DNA of 41,194 bases from Cytophagaceae bacterium (GTDB taxonomy: Bacteria > Bacteroidota > Bacteroidia > Cytophagales > Spirosomataceae): assembly GCA_947450865.1 (NCBI GenBank), contig CANFWR010000007.1, forward strand, positions 1 through 41,194, read 5' to 3'. The notes below the pieces were generated by a model, which saw only the letters and a list, made by a program, of their open reading frames with translations, was not told where the DNA came from and did no database searches. Below, piece after piece: positions 17,266 through 26,377 of the stretch (within the stretch, counting starts at the first letter, position 1; each line of letters starts with the position of its first letter). A program made the translations under genes and the position numbers.

Positions 17266-17982
17266 TTAGCCCATGTTGTGGTAGACGTTCTGCACATCGT
17301 CGTCTTCCTCCAGACGTTCGATGAGTTTTTCCACATCCGCTATTTGTTCCTCTGTTAGTTCTTTTGTTTCATCTGGGATGCGTTCGAAATCAGCTCCCAT
17401 TAATTCAAATCCTTTTTCTTCTAAGAATTTTTGGATCGCTCCAAAAGCAGTAAACTCCCCATAAATATTGATTTGGTTTGTTTCCTCATCTAAGAATACT
17501 TCGTCACCACCTAAGTCAATTAAGTCAAATTCTAATTCTTCTAAATCGATTTCCGGTTTAGCCGCGATTTTAAAAACGGATTTACGGGTGAAGATGAAAT
17601 CCAACATCCCAGTCGTTCCTAAGCTACCACCACATTTCGTGAAAGAAGAGCGGATGTTCGCTACCGTACGGTTGATATTATCAGTTGTTGTTTCTACCAG
17701 GATGGCGATACCATGTTGTGCATATCCTTCGTATACAATCTCTTTGTAATCCTCTTGGTCTTTCGAAGTCGCGCGTTTGATCGCACGTTCTACGTTTTCC
17801 TTCGGCATATTCACTGCCTTCGCGTTTTGGATGATGGCACGTAAACGGGAATTAGACGACGGATCGCCACCACCTGCTTTGACTGCAATCACAATATCCT
17901 TACCGATTTTGGTAAAGGTTTTGGCCATTTGACCCCAACGTTTGAATTTTCTCGCTTTTCTAAATTCGAAGGCTCTTCCCAT
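17266..17982 (-). CDS. YebC/PmpR family protein
   Basis: A 238-residue cytoplasmic protein of the YebC/TACO1 family. It has KRWGQMAKTFTKIGKDIVIAVKAGGGDP at the N-terminus, NMPKENVERAIKRA, IVYEGYAQHGIAILVE and the C-terminal acidic stretch ending DDDVQNVYHNMG. Members were first described as transcription regulators and more recently as ribosome-associated factors that help translation of proline-rich stretches. The length is typical. It is convergent to the Nudix regulator and divergent from the DUF5916 gene, so it is a monocistronic unit with its own promoter and terminator. Confidence 0.93.
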   Translation of the reverse strand: MGRAFEFRKARKFKRWGQMAKTFTKIGKDIVIAVKAGGGDPSSNSRLRAIIQNAKAVNMPKENVERAIKRATSKDQEDYKEIVYEGYAQHGIAILVETTTDNINRTVANIRSSFTKCGGSLGTTGMLDFIFTRKSVFKIAAKPEIDLEELEFDLIDLGGDEVFLDEETNQINIYGEFTAFGAIQKFLEEKGFELMGADFERIPDETKELTEEQIADVEKLIERLEEDDDVQNVYHNMG

Positions 17983-18001
17983 AGTTCATTAATTTGAATT
18001 G

Positions 18002-18009
18002 CAAAAATA
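18002..18009 (-). promoter_or_regulatory. Predicted -7 element for yebC
   Basis: TATTTTTG on the minus strand is a perfect TAnnTTTG match 20 bases before the yebC start codon. No clear -33 TTTG was seen at the expected spacing. Confidence 0.4.
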
Positions 18010-18101
18010 AAACAAGCTGATGGAATTCCGCTATCCGACCTAAAAAAAATCCCCCCATAGAACCGCCTTTCTAGCTAAGGAAATTTGGCTAAATTGCAGA
18101 A

Positions 18102-20330
18102 ATGAAAAAATACATCTATCTCTTTTTTGTCCTTTTTACCACGTCGCTCTTCGCCCAAAAGAAGAACGAAAACTTCAAAATGCACATTCAGAAAAGCACG
18201 GGTAACATCAAAATAGATGGGGTGCTTGACGAAAATGCCTGGTTTCAATCTGCGGCGGTCAGTGATTTCATGATGTGTAATCCCTTTGATTCGCTTTGTG
18301 CGCAGGTAAGGACTGACGTAAAGATGACCTACGACGATAAATACATTTATATTTCGGCGGAATGTTTCTTGAAAGAGCCGGGTGCCTTCGTGGTGGAGTC
18401 GATGAAGCGGGATTTTGGCTTTGGGGTGAATGATAATTTTTTAGTCTTTATTGATACGTTTGAAGATAAGACGACGGGTTTTGCCTTTGGGGCGAATGCA
18501 GCCGGTGCTCAGTGGGATGGCCAAATGTCCGAAGGGTCGAAGGTAAACCTGAACTGGGATAATAAGTGGGAATCTGCCACGACCTACAAGCGGGATTCGT
18601 GGATTTTCGAAGCGGCGATTCCATTTAAGTCGATTCGCTATAAGGGAAATGTAAGTCGCTGGGGGATTAATTTTTCCCGTTATGATTTAAAGGCCAAAGA
18701 AAAATCCGCCTGGGCCCCTGTCCCTCGGCAATTTCCTACGGCTTCCTTAGCTTATGCTGGAGTCTTGGTTTGGGATACTCCTCCACCTACGCCTAAAAAG
18801 AATATCTCTTTAATCCCGTATGTCTTGTCTGGCGTATCTGCTAATTATGAAACCAAAGATCCGACTTCGATGCGCAACCAAATCGGTGGAGATATTAAGG
18901 TCGCCATTAATTCAGGTTTAAACTTAGATATGACCTTGAATCCAGATTTCTCTCAGGTGGATGTAGATAGACAACAAACGAATCTAGATCGTTTTGAGCT
19001 CTTTTACCCGGAGAAGCGTCAGTTCTTTATTGAGAACTCGGATTTATTCGACGGATTCGGGACAGACAATATTCGTCCTTTCTTCTCGCGCAGAATTGGT
19101 TTAGCGCTGAATGCAAAGACGGGAATTTACGAGCAAACCCCCATCACCTATGGCGCACGTTTGAGTGGTAAATTGAATCAGGACTGGAGAATAGGGGCCT
19201 TGAATGTGCAATCGGAAAGAATCGATGCGAAAGGGGTACCTACCCAAAATTATTCGATGGTGGCCTTACAACGCAAGGTATTTGCGCGCTCAAACTTTGG
19301 AGCCTATATGGTAAACAAACAATCATTTATTGATACAGATTTACAGCGCTCTAATGGCTTTCAGCCCTTTAATCGCGATATAGGTGTGGAATATAATTTA
19401 GCATCAGCCGATAATTTCTGGACGGGTTCGGCCTTTTATGCTAATACGATCAGCCCATTGCAGAAGGACCAAAGTTTTGCGCAAGCTGCGTCTTTGGCCT
19501 ACAAAGACAACAACTGGACTTTCTCCGCTAAGGAATCATGGGTAGGTGAAAATTACAATCCAGAAACGGGCTATGTTCCGCGTGTGAATTATTTGCAAAC
19601 ACAGTTTGATGCCGCAAAAAATTTCTATCCGAAAAACAAGTCAACGAATGTATTTTACACAACACTTTCGGCGATGACAATGAGCTATTGGAATAACCAA
19701 GGTACTTTTACAGACAACACCTCGTATGTGGCTTATGAAGGGACGATGAAGGATCGCTCGACTTTTGGGAGTTATTTATCGTATGATTATGTGAAATTAT
19801 TATATGATTTTGATGCTACGAGAATGGGGAATACGGCCTTGAAAAAAGGAACGGAGCACAGTTGGTATGCCCTGAACGCGCGTTATATGTCTTCTCCTAT
19901 CAAAGCTTTTACGTATTCATTGACCTCTCGTTTTGGTGGATATTATGGACAAGGATCGCGTACGGGAATCACGGCTGATATTGGATACCGATTCCAACCT
20001 TACGGAAGTATTTCTGTGGCCTTGGATTATAATGACATTGTGGATGTGGCAATTCCAGGTACGGACGTGATGGCGGCGAAGAAGGTATCGTCTAATTTCT
20101 GGATTATTCGGCCAAAAATCGACATAACCTTCTCGAACAAATTGTTCTTTGCGACCTTCTTCCAAATCAACCAACAAACGAAAAATATCAATTTAAATGC
20201 ACGTCTTCAATGGCGTTACAAACCGGCGTCTGACTTATTTTTAGTGTACACGGACAATTATTTTCCGGAAATCATGCAAATTCGTAACCGTGCATTGGTG
20301 TTGAAATTGAATTATTGGCTTAATTTGTAA
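18102..20330 (+). CDS. DUF5916 protein with N-terminal CBM9-like domain, outer membrane
   Basis: A 742-residue exported protein with a signal peptide ending SLFAQ. Residues about 35-215 form a carbohydrate-binding family 9-like beta-sandwich (KIDGVLDENAW and YDDKYIYISAEC are typical openings). The rest is the DUF5916 region, rich in alternating aromatic and polar strands (for example NLDMTLNPDFSQVDVDRQQTNLDRFELF-type segments, FYPEKRQFF) and ending in a terminal strand KLNYWLNL. This suggests an outer-membrane beta-barrel with a periplasmic or surface sugar-binding cap. The function of the family is not established. It is followed after 19 bases by a small secreted DUF2911 protein. Confidence 0.85.
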   Translation: MKKYIYLFFVLFTTSLFAQKKNENFKMHIQKSTGNIKIDGVLDENAWFQSAAVSDFMMCNPFDSLCAQVRTDVKMTYDDKYIYISAECFLKEPGAFVVESMKRDFGFGVNDNFLVFIDTFEDKTTGFAFGANAAGAQWDGQMSEGSKVNLNWDNKWESATTYKRDSWIFEAAIPFKSIRYKGNVSRWGINFSRYDLKAKEKSAWAPVPRQFPTASLAYAGVLVWDTPPPTPKKNISLIPYVLSGVSANYETKDPTSMRNQIGGDIKVAINSGLNLDMTLNPDFSQVDVDRQQTNLDRFELFYPEKRQFFIENSDLFDGFGTDNIRPFFSRRIGLALNAKTGIYEQTPITYGARLSGKLNQDWRIGALNVQSERIDAKGVPTQNYSMVALQRKVFARSNFGAYMVNKQSFIDTDLQRSNGFQPFNRDIGVEYNLASADNFWTGSAFYANTISPLQKDQSFAQAASLAYKDNNWTFSAKESWVGENYNPETGYVPRVNYLQTQFDAAKNFYPKNKSTNVFYTTLSAMTMSYWNNQGTFTDNTSYVAYEGTMKDRSTFGSYLSYDYVKLLYDFDATRMGNTALKKGTEHSWYALNARYMSSPIKAFTYSLTSRFGGYYGQGSRTGITADIGYRFQPYGSISVALDYNDIVDVAIPGTDVMAAKKVSSNFWIIRPKIDITFSNKLFFATFFQINQQTKNINLNARLQWRYKPASDLFLVYTDNYFPEIMQIRNRALVLKLNYWLNL

Positions 20331-20349
20331 TCTAAATAAAAAACATACT

Positions 20350-20859
20350 ATGAAGAAGTTCTTATTACTAATGTCTTGTTTAGTTTCTTTCGGTGTTTTA
20401 GCACAGAAAGCGGCTCCATCACCAGCTGCAGTAGTTGCCCAAAAAGTAGGTAACACAGAAGTGATGATTAAATACGCACAACCTTCGGTAAAAGGCCGTT
20501 TGGTTTTTGGTACAAAAGAAGCGAAAGCTTTAGTTCCTTATGGCGAAGTTTGGAGAACAGGCGCGAATGAAGCGACTACGATCGAAATCTCCAATGACAT
20601 CACGGTTCAAGGTAAAACTTTGGCTAAAGGTGTTTATTCTCTATTCACCATTCCAGGTGCGACAGAGTGGACAATTATCTTTAACAAAGAAGCTAAAATG
20701 TGGGGTGCTTACACCTACAAAGAGGCGAATGACGTTTTACGTGTGAAAGCACGTGTTAGCGAGCACGCACACACAGAGCAATTCACGATCGGAATCACGG
20801 CTGCAGGCCAGGTGACGTTAGATTGGGACAAATCTTCGGTTTCTTTTTACTTGAAATAA
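20350..20859 (+). CDS. DUF2911 domain-containing secreted protein
   Basis: A 169-residue protein with a signal peptide ending VLAQ. The body matches the DUF2911 pattern: VMIKYAQPSVKGR, PYGEVWRTGANEATTI, KGVYSLFTIPG and WGAYTYKEANDVLRV. This compact beta-rich family is common in Bacteroidota and has no defined biochemical role. It follows the DUF5916 gene by 19 bases and is closed by a strong terminator, so it is likely cotranscribed with it. Confidence 0.88.
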   Translation: MKKFLLLMSCLVSFGVLAQKAAPSPAAVVAQKVGNTEVMIKYAQPSVKGRLVFGTKEAKALVPYGEVWRTGANEATTIEISNDITVQGKTLAKGVYSLFTIPGATEWTIIFNKEAKMWGAYTYKEANDVLRVKARVSEHAHTEQFTIGITAAGQVTLDWDKSSVSFYLK

Positions 20860-20874
20860 AATCAAGATCTTGAT

Positions 20875-20907
20875 AAAAAAGCGGTTCAGCAATGGGCCGC
20901 TTTTTTT
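20875..20907. terminator. Intrinsic terminator after the DUF2911 gene
   Basis: AAAAAAGCGG, a 12-13 nt loop, then CCGCTTTTTTT. A separate perfect 14-base palindrome, ATCAAGATCTTGAT, sits at 20861-20874 between the stop codon and the terminator; its role is unclear. Confidence 0.85.
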
Positions 20908-20921
20908 ATTGCCAAAATTCG

Positions 20922-20952
20922 TTTGAAATCCACATTCCTTTGGCTATTTTTA
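20922..20952 (+). promoter_or_regulatory. Predicted promoter for the response-regulator cluster
   Basis: TTTG (20922-20925), exactly 19 bases, then TATTTTTA (20945-20952), a 7/8 match to TAnnTTTG. The predicted start is near 20958, about 23 bases before the ATG at 20981. This supports that start over the ORF-track start at 20960. Confidence 0.6.
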
Positions 20953-20980
20953 CTCGTAATTGACGATAAAACAAGAATAT

Positions 20981-21349
20981 ATGAAAAAGGTATTGATAGC
21001 GGAAGATAGCTCAGTGATCCAAAATCTAGCTAAGAAGATTTTAGAATTTCAAAATTTTGAGATCCACGCCGTAAAAAACGGACAACAAGTGTTAGATGAA
21101 TTAGCCAAGGCTGATTTTGACATTATCTTACTAGATATCAATATGCCAGTAATGGACGGTATGGATTGCGCTCGTGCGGTTCGTGCGTTAGCAGACTCGA
21201 AAAAAGCAGCCATTCCTATGATCGCGATCACTGGAAACGCGCGTAACTATTCGATGGATGACTTTAAAGCAGCTGGATTCAATGATTTCTTAGCTAAGCC
21301 TTTGAACTTCGATTCCTTGGTTTCTCAGGTGAAAGCCTTAACGGAATAA
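20981..21349 (+). CDS. Single-domain response regulator (receiver only)
   Basis: A 122-residue CheY-like receiver with no output domain. The acidic pocket is E8-D9, the phosphoacceptor is D52 in LLDINMPVMDG, the switch threonine is T84 in IAITGNA, and the invariant lysine is K106 in LAKPLNF. No histidine kinase is nearby, so its partner is elsewhere. It may act as a phosphorelay intermediate or bind a target protein. Four bases separate it from the MBL hydrolase gene, so the two and probably the following HAD gene share the promoter at 20922. Confidence 0.93.
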   Translation: MKKVLIAEDSSVIQNLAKKILEFQNFEIHAVKNGQQVLDELAKADFDIILLDINMPVMDGMDCARAVRALADSKKAAIPMIAITGNARNYSMDDFKAAGFNDFLAKPLNFDSLVSQVKALTE

Positions 21350-21353
21350 AGCT

Positions 21354-22124
21354 ATGTCCCCTTCTAAAGTGACGTTTTTAGGAACGGGAACTTCGCAGGG
21401 GATTCCGATGATCGCTTGTGGCTGCACGGTTTGTCAGTCCACAGATGAGCGAGATAAGCGCCTCCGTGTTTCAGTACACGTCGAAATAGGAGGGAAGAGT
21501 TTCATTATAGATACGGGTCCAGATTTTCGCCAGCAGGTTCTTAGAGCTGGAATTAAGCGTTTGGATGCCGTTCTCTACACACACGAACACAAAGATCATA
21601 CGGCCGGAATGGACGATGTTCGGGGATTTAATTTCCACCAGCAATCGTCGATTCCTTTGTATGCCCGCGCTCAGGTCATAGAGCAATTGAAGCGGGAGTT
21701 TGCCTATGCTTTTGGCGATAATAAATACCCAGGAGTGCCAGAAATCGATGTGTATGAGATTGATGGAAAGCCCTTCACGGTGCAAGGAATAGATATTCAA
21801 CCCATCTTCGTGAAGCATTATTATTTAGATGTGTTGGGTTTTCGATTTGGGAATTTTGCCTATGTGACGGACGCGAATTCCATCGCCCCTGAGGAGCAAG
21901 ATAAGCTACGAAATCTAGACGTTTTAGTCATCAATGCCTTGCGCAAGACAACCCACGTCTCTCATTTTACGTTAGCGGAAGCCCTCGAATTAATCGCGGA
22001 TTTACAGCCTAAACAAGCGTATATTACACACATTAGCCACCAAATGGGCTTACACTCAGCGGTGCAAAAAGAATTACCCCCTAACGTTTTTCTAGCCTAC
22101 GACGGGCTTGTATTAAACTCATAA
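21354..22124 (+). CDS. MBL-fold metallohydrolase, PhnP-like
   Basis: A 256-residue metallo-beta-lactamase-fold phosphodiesterase-like enzyme. It has the opening FLGTGTSQGIPM, a cysteine cluster CGCTVCQS typical of the PhnP branch, the metal motif THEHKDHTAGMDD, then DTGPDF and the late histidines in THISHQMGLH. Relatives such as PhnP hydrolyse cyclic phosphodiesters, but a phn locus is absent here, so the physiological substrate is open. It is tightly packed between the response regulator and a HAD phosphatase. Confidence 0.9.
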   Translation: MSPSKVTFLGTGTSQGIPMIACGCTVCQSTDERDKRLRVSVHVEIGGKSFIIDTGPDFRQQVLRAGIKRLDAVLYTHEHKDHTAGMDDVRGFNFHQQSSIPLYARAQVIEQLKREFAYAFGDNKYPGVPEIDVYEIDGKPFTVQGIDIQPIFVKHYYLDVLGFRFGNFAYVTDANSIAPEEQDKLRNLDVLVINALRKTTHVSHFTLAEALELIADLQPKQAYITHISHQMGLHSAVQKELPPNVFLAYDGLVLNS

Positions 22125-22125
22125 T

Positions 22126-22773
22126 ATGTCTTTCAAAGCGGTTTTATTCGATATGGATGGTGTGATCGTAGATAATCTACCGTATCACGTAGAAGCTTGG
22201 TTGCTTTTTTGTGAGCAGAATAGTATTCCATTAACGAAGGAAATATTTTACAAAGAATTGAACGGGATGAATTCGAAGGATACCTTCGAATGGTTTTATA
22301 AAAAGGAAATGACTCGTGCGGAGGTGGAGGTACTAGAAGAGGAGAAAGAATTACTTTACCGGGAGTTTTATGCTGAGCATAGAAAGCCGGCGGAAGGGCT
22401 TTTAGCCTTTTTAACCGAGTTGCGTTCAAGAGGAATAAAAACAGCCTTAGCGACTTCTGCGGGTCCAGGAAATATTGATTTTATTGTGGATGGCCTAGGC
22501 ATTCGTGATCAATTCGATGCGATCATTGGTGGTGCTGAAGTAACCAAAGGCAAACCTGATCCAGAAATTTATCTAAAAGCGGCGGAGCTAGTGGGTGTCG
22601 CACCGGAGGATTGCTGGGTGATTGAAGATTCCCTTCAAGGCATTGCATCTGGATTAGCCGCCGGCGCGCGTGTCGTGGGAATTACCACCTCGCATTCAGC
22701 GGAGGAATTAGCCCATACGCAAGTGATTGCCCCTAATTTTGTTGGTTTATACGATCAAATTGCTGCCCTATGA
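22126..22773 (+). CDS. HAD family IA phosphatase, beta-phosphoglucomutase-like
   Basis: A 215-residue HAD hydrolase. Motif I is LFDMDGVIVDN, motif II is in LATSAG, motif III includes GKPDPEIY, and motif IV is VIEDSLQGI. The cap inserted after motif I (about residues 17-80) places it in subclass IA near sugar-phosphate phosphatases and beta-phosphoglucomutases. No maltose or trehalose genes accompany it, so a phosphatase role is as likely as a mutase role. It begins one base after the MBL gene ends and overlaps the next gene by four bases (ATGA type). Confidence 0.88.
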   Translation: MSFKAVLFDMDGVIVDNLPYHVEAWLLFCEQNSIPLTKEIFYKELNGMNSKDTFEWFYKKEMTRAEVEVLEEEKELLYREFYAEHRKPAEGLLAFLTELRSRGIKTALATSAGPGNIDFIVDGLGIRDQFDAIIGGAEVTKGKPDPEIYLKAAELVGVAPEDCWVIEDSLQGIASGLAAGARVVGITTSHSAEELAHTQVIAPNFVGLYDQIAAL

Positions 22774-25373
22774 AAAAGCTGATTTACTTATTTTTATTGA
22801 TCTCTACAGCCACTTTTGCCCAAAAAGGTCGCCATAAAATGGAGATGGTACCGGGCAAAATGATTAAAGAATATACGCCCGAGTACATGGGGCTGAAGCG
22901 TGATTTGCCGGAAGGTTATACCGAAAATATGCGGGCTATTTTAGCGCAAGCAGCTGCGATTAGAGTAGAGGCGACTACCCAAACAAAGGCCTCAGCAAAT
23001 ATTGTCTTAACATTCGAGACAGTACCTCCAGCGGACGTGAAAGCAGTTTTTGAGAAAGCTGCTGCGACTTGGTCTACCGTGTTTTCGTCAGATGTGCCCA
23101 TCAATGTTTATGTGAAATGGGCCTCTCTCGCGACTAATGTGTTAGGGAGCGCAGGAGCGACGGTGAATGTGCGAAATTTTGTGGGAGCGAATCGATTGAA
23201 TACGTTTTATCCCATTGCTTTGGCAGAGAAAATGGCTCATAAAAATCTGAACGGGACGAATGCAGATATCATAGCGACGTTTAATTCAGATTTTACGGCT
23301 TGGTATATCGGTACAGATGGTGTGCCAAACATCAATCAAATCGACTTGTATTCTGTAGTCTTACATGAGATGGGGCACGGTTTAGGTTTTATCGGTCAGG
23401 TATCGGTGACATCGGGTGAAGCCGGATATCCGTATCCTGGTATATTTGACCAGTATATGATTAATGCCGCGAATGTGGCTTTGATGGATACCAATAGTTT
23501 TAAGAACCCATCTGCAGCGCTATATACTCAGCTTACTTCGGGTAAAATCAATTTGTCTACGCCTTCGGTTTTGCGCAATAATGGGAGTGCTGGGAAACTT
23601 TATACTCCGTCAACCTATTCAGATGGATCGAGTATTTACCACGTAGATCAGGTGAAATACAAGGTAGGAGACGCGAATGCGTTGATGACTCCCCAAATTG
23701 CCCGGGGTGAGGTGACTCGGAATATTGGACCTATTGTGAGTTCGGCTTTTAATGATTTTGGCTGGTATTCTTCGAATTTGATAGGCGAAGAGTATAACGA
23801 TACAGAAGATCAGGCATCAGATAAAGTATTTTCGGTGCAGGTATATTCGGATACGCTTTGGGATGAATCTTCTTTAAAGCTTTACCTGGCGGTTAATTCG
23901 AATACTTTTAATCCGGTTTCAAGTTTTACAAAGGCTGGGAATACGTATTCTTACAGCTTGCCTAAAAGTGCCACAGCGAGAAATATCAAGTATTATTGGT
24001 ATGCAGAGGAGAAATCGGGGAAGAAATTTGTGACGCCGGCGGAGGCACCTGTGATTTCGGGGACTCGTTTTGGTAGTTATTTTGAGTTTAATATCGCGCC
24101 AGATACGACCAAACCGGAGGTGGTTTATTCCAATCCGTTGAAATACATTTTCACTTCGCAGACTTCGGTTCCATTGCCTACCTTGCTAGCGGCAGATAAT
24201 ATCGGGATCGACACCATTTATATGGAATATTCCATTAATAGTGGTGCTACGATTCGAAAAGGCTTTACGAAAGTGGCTGGTTTGACCTATAGTTTTACGA
24301 ATAGTTTTGATTTTGCTTCGGGTTTATTGAAAGCGGGTGATGTGATTAAATACCGGATTATCGTAAAGGATAAGGCCAAAATCACGAATACCGTCACACT
24401 CCCAGCTACCGGAAACTACGAGTTTGTCGTATTAGGATTGCAGGCAGCTGCGGCAAATTACAAACAGACTTTTGACACACCTCCTACGACTGATTTTTAT
24501 TTAAAAGGCTTCAGCTTTACGAAGCCTAGCGGTTTTTCTACCATCGGATTACATAGTGCACATCCGTATGCGGATGGCTCAGAAGAATCCTATAATGGTG
24601 CAGGTGGGACGGATAAATTCACGAATAGCGATGCAATTCTGTTGAAGCCTATCACGGTGCGCGCCGATACCGCTAAAATCTATTTTGATGAGGTGGTATT
24701 AGTGGAGCCGGGCGAGTCAGGTGCTTCTTTCTTGAATACAGATGGAACAGTAAATCGTAGTTTCTATGATTATGTTACCGTTCAAGCTTCGAATGATGCT
24801 GGTAAAAACTGGAATAACTTGATCAATGGCTGGGATTCGAATTTCTCCACGACATGGCTGAATGCCTACAATTCGGGCTTTGATGCCGCAGGTAATTCGA
24901 CGGGAGTGGGTACTTCAGCGATGGTAAAGAAAAGAGAAATTGATATTCTTTCATCTGGAAAATTCAAAGCTGGAGACCAACTTGTCTTCCGTTTCCGTCT
25001 GCACGCGGACGTAGGGGCGCATGGCTGGGGCTGGGCGATTGATAATTTGAATATTCAGGGTTCTGTAGCTACTCCGGCACCACCTTTGGTTTTAGCGGCA
25101 GAGCCTACGTCTTATTCAACTGAATTGCAGGTGACGCCTAATCCCACTTCGCGCTGGGTGAATTTACGTTTGGCCTTAGGTTCAGTTGATGAAAAGGTGG
25201 TTGCCGGGATTGTAGGATCTCAGGGTCAATGGATTCAGCAAGAAAGCTTGCAGATAAAAGGGGGACTATTGGAGAAGCAATTCGATATTTCAACTCTTCC
25301 TGCTGGAACCTATTATGTCCAAGTCATCACCAATAGAAATGTATATAATAAGCGAATTATTGTGGTTCGCTAA
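22770..25373 (+). CDS. Secreted metalloprotease-like protein with type IX secretion sorting domain
   Basis: An 867-residue exported protein with a signal peptide ending ATFAQ. Residues about 60-350 form a zinc metalloprotease-like domain with HEMGHGLGF (H199, E200, H203). The third matrixin/M43 histidine is not at the usual spacing (glycine at 209). The middle contains Ig-like or jelly-roll segments (about 450-790). The last about 75 residues are a Por secretion C-terminal sorting domain: ELQVTPNPTSRWVNL and GTYYVQVITNRNVYNKRIIVVR. The protein should cross the outer membrane by the T9SS and be surface-attached or released. It overlaps the HAD gene by four bases, but its biology looks unrelated. 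Confidence 0.87.
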   Translation: MKKLIYLFLLISTATFAQKGRHKMEMVPGKMIKEYTPEYMGLKRDLPEGYTENMRAILAQAAAIRVEATTQTKASANIVLTFETVPPADVKAVFEKAAATWSTVFSSDVPINVYVKWASLATNVLGSAGATVNVRNFVGANRLNTFYPIALAEKMAHKNLNGTNADIIATFNSDFTAWYIGTDGVPNINQIDLYSVVLHEMGHGLGFIGQVSVTSGEAGYPYPGIFDQYMINAANVALMDTNSFKNPSAALYTQLTSGKINLSTPSVLRNNGSAGKLYTPSTYSDGSSIYHVDQVKYKVGDANALMTPQIARGEVTRNIGPIVSSAFNDFGWYSSNLIGEEYNDTEDQASDKVFSVQVYSDTLWDESSLKLYLAVNSNTFNPVSSFTKAGNTYSYSLPKSATARNIKYYWYAEEKSGKKFVTPAEAPVISGTRFGSYFEFNIAPDTTKPEVVYSNPLKYIFTSQTSVPLPTLLAADNIGIDTIYMEYSINSGATIRKGFTKVAGLTYSFTNSFDFASGLLKAGDVIKYRIIVKDKAKITNTVTLPATGNYEFVVLGLQAAAANYKQTFDTPPTTDFYLKGFSFTKPSGFSTIGLHSAHPYADGSEESYNGAGGTDKFTNSDAILLKPITVRADTAKIYFDEVVLVEPGESGASFLNTDGTVNRSFYDYVTVQASNDAGKNWNNLINGWDSNFSTTWLNAYNSGFDAAGNSTGVGTSAMVKKREIDILSSGKFKAGDQLVFRFRLHADVGAHGWGWAIDNLNIQGSVATPAPPLVLAAEPTSYSTELQVTPNPTSRWVNLRLALGSVDEKVVAGIVGSQGQWIQQESLQIKGGLLEKQFDISTLPAGTYYVQVITNRNVYNKRIIVVR

Positions 25374-25394
25374 GGCCTAGCAAAGCTTTTTACT

Positions 25395-25402
25395 TATCTT
25401 TG
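25395..25402 (+). promoter_or_regulatory. Predicted -7 element for accD
   Basis: TATCTTTG is a perfect TAnnTTTG match 26 bases upstream of the accD start. No good TTTG was found 19 bases further upstream. Confidence 0.45.
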
Positions 25403-25428
25403 TAGACTTAATCATTAAAATTAGCACT

Positions 25429-26271
25429 ATGTCTTGGTTTTCAAGAAAAGAAAAAGGAATTGTCACCCCCACTGCTTCTAAATTAGACGCTCCGGATGGT
25501 TTGTGGTACCAATGTCCTTCTTGCAAAAAAGCGATTCATACGCGCGAACATCGTCTGTTTGCCTACACTTGCTCTGGTTGTAATTACCACGAAAAAATCG
25601 GTTCTCAAGACTATTTTGAGTTGTTATTTGACAATTCTCTTTACACAGAATTAGACCCGATGATGGGTTCAGGTGACCCATTAGAGTTCACGGACACAAA
25701 AAAATACACCGATCGTATCAAAGCGACCGAATACAATACGGGTTTGAAGGATGCAGTCAGAACGGCTTACGGTGAGATTAATGGATTACCTATCACCATT
25801 TCGGCGATGGACTTTAACTTCATCGGTGGATCGATGGGATCTGTGGTGGGAGAGAAGATTACGCGTGGTATGCGTCACTCCTTAGAGACAGGAAAGCCTT
25901 TCTTAATGATCTCTCGCTCCGGTGGGGCTCGTATGATGGAGGCAGGTTTCTCTTTAATGCAGATGGCCAAAACCTCTTCGTTAATCGCCCTCCTCGCAGA
26001 AGCTAAAATTCCTTATATCTCCTTAATGACCAATCCGACAACGGGTGGTGTGACAGCTTCATTCGCGATGCTAGGAGACTTCAATATCGCTGAGCCTGGT
26101 GCCTTAATCGGTTTCGCTGGACCACGCGTGATCAAGGAAACAATAGGCAAGGATTTACCTAAAGGATTCCAAAGCTCCGAGTTCGTCGAAGAGCATGGCT
26201 TCCTAGACTTCATCGTCGATCGTAAAGATTTGAAAGACAAATTGAGTTCCTTGTTAGGGATGTTGAAATAG
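25429..26271 (+). CDS. accD: Acetyl-CoA carboxylase carboxyltransferase subunit beta
   Basis: A 280-residue subunit that, with AccA, transfers carboxyl from carboxybiotin to acetyl-CoA to give malonyl-CoA, the first step of fatty-acid synthesis. The N-terminal zinc ribbon has C29/C32 and C48/C51 (CPSC and CSGC). The carboxyltransferase core includes MGSVVGEKITRGM, SRSGGARMMEAGFSLMQMAKT and TNPTTGGVTASFAMLGD. The length is typical. It has its own -7 element and a strong terminator, so it is monocistronic and unlinked to accA here. Confidence 0.97.
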   Translation: MSWFSRKEKGIVTPTASKLDAPDGLWYQCPSCKKAIHTREHRLFAYTCSGCNYHEKIGSQDYFELLFDNSLYTELDPMMGSGDPLEFTDTKKYTDRIKATEYNTGLKDAVRTAYGEINGLPITISAMDFNFIGGSMGSVVGEKITRGMRHSLETGKPFLMISRSGGARMMEAGFSLMQMAKTSSLIALLAEAKIPYISLMTNPTTGGVTASFAMLGDFNIAEPGALIGFAGPRVIKETIGKDLPKGFQSSEFVEEHGFLDFIVDRKDLKDKLSSLLGMLK

Positions 26272-26301
26272 AAAAAAGCCAGCTGAGAAGCTGGCTTTTT
26301 T
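26272..26301. terminator. Intrinsic terminator after accD
   Basis: Six A, then GCCAGCT-GAGA-AGCTGGC, then six T, starting at the base after the accD stop codon. The symmetric tracts allow use on both strands. It marks the left border of the AT-rich AbiE island. Confidence 0.92.
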
Positions 26302-26377
26302 GTTATAATAGTTTTTTCAACACATCATCAGTGGTTATAGTCTTTTGTTTCATGCTAGTAAAGTATAAAATTTTAGT

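Noticed and set aside
18102-20859. DUF5916-DUF2911 pair as a sugar utilisation locus
   Set aside because: No glycoside hydrolase, SusC/SusD pair or sugar regulator accompanies them, so the CBM9-like domain alone does not support that claim.
20861-20874. Perfect 14-base palindrome ATCAAGATCTTGAT between the DUF2911 stop codon and terminator
   Set aside because: It is downstream of a gene, single copy as far as I saw, and a 14-base palindrome can arise by chance, so I do not call it an operator.
26303-26353. 16-codon minus-strand frame (MKQKTITTDDVLKKLL) next to the AbiE operator and ending at the accD terminator
   Set aside because: It could be a remnant of a gene displaced by the island, but it is too short, lacks a promoter match and cannot be told from chance.
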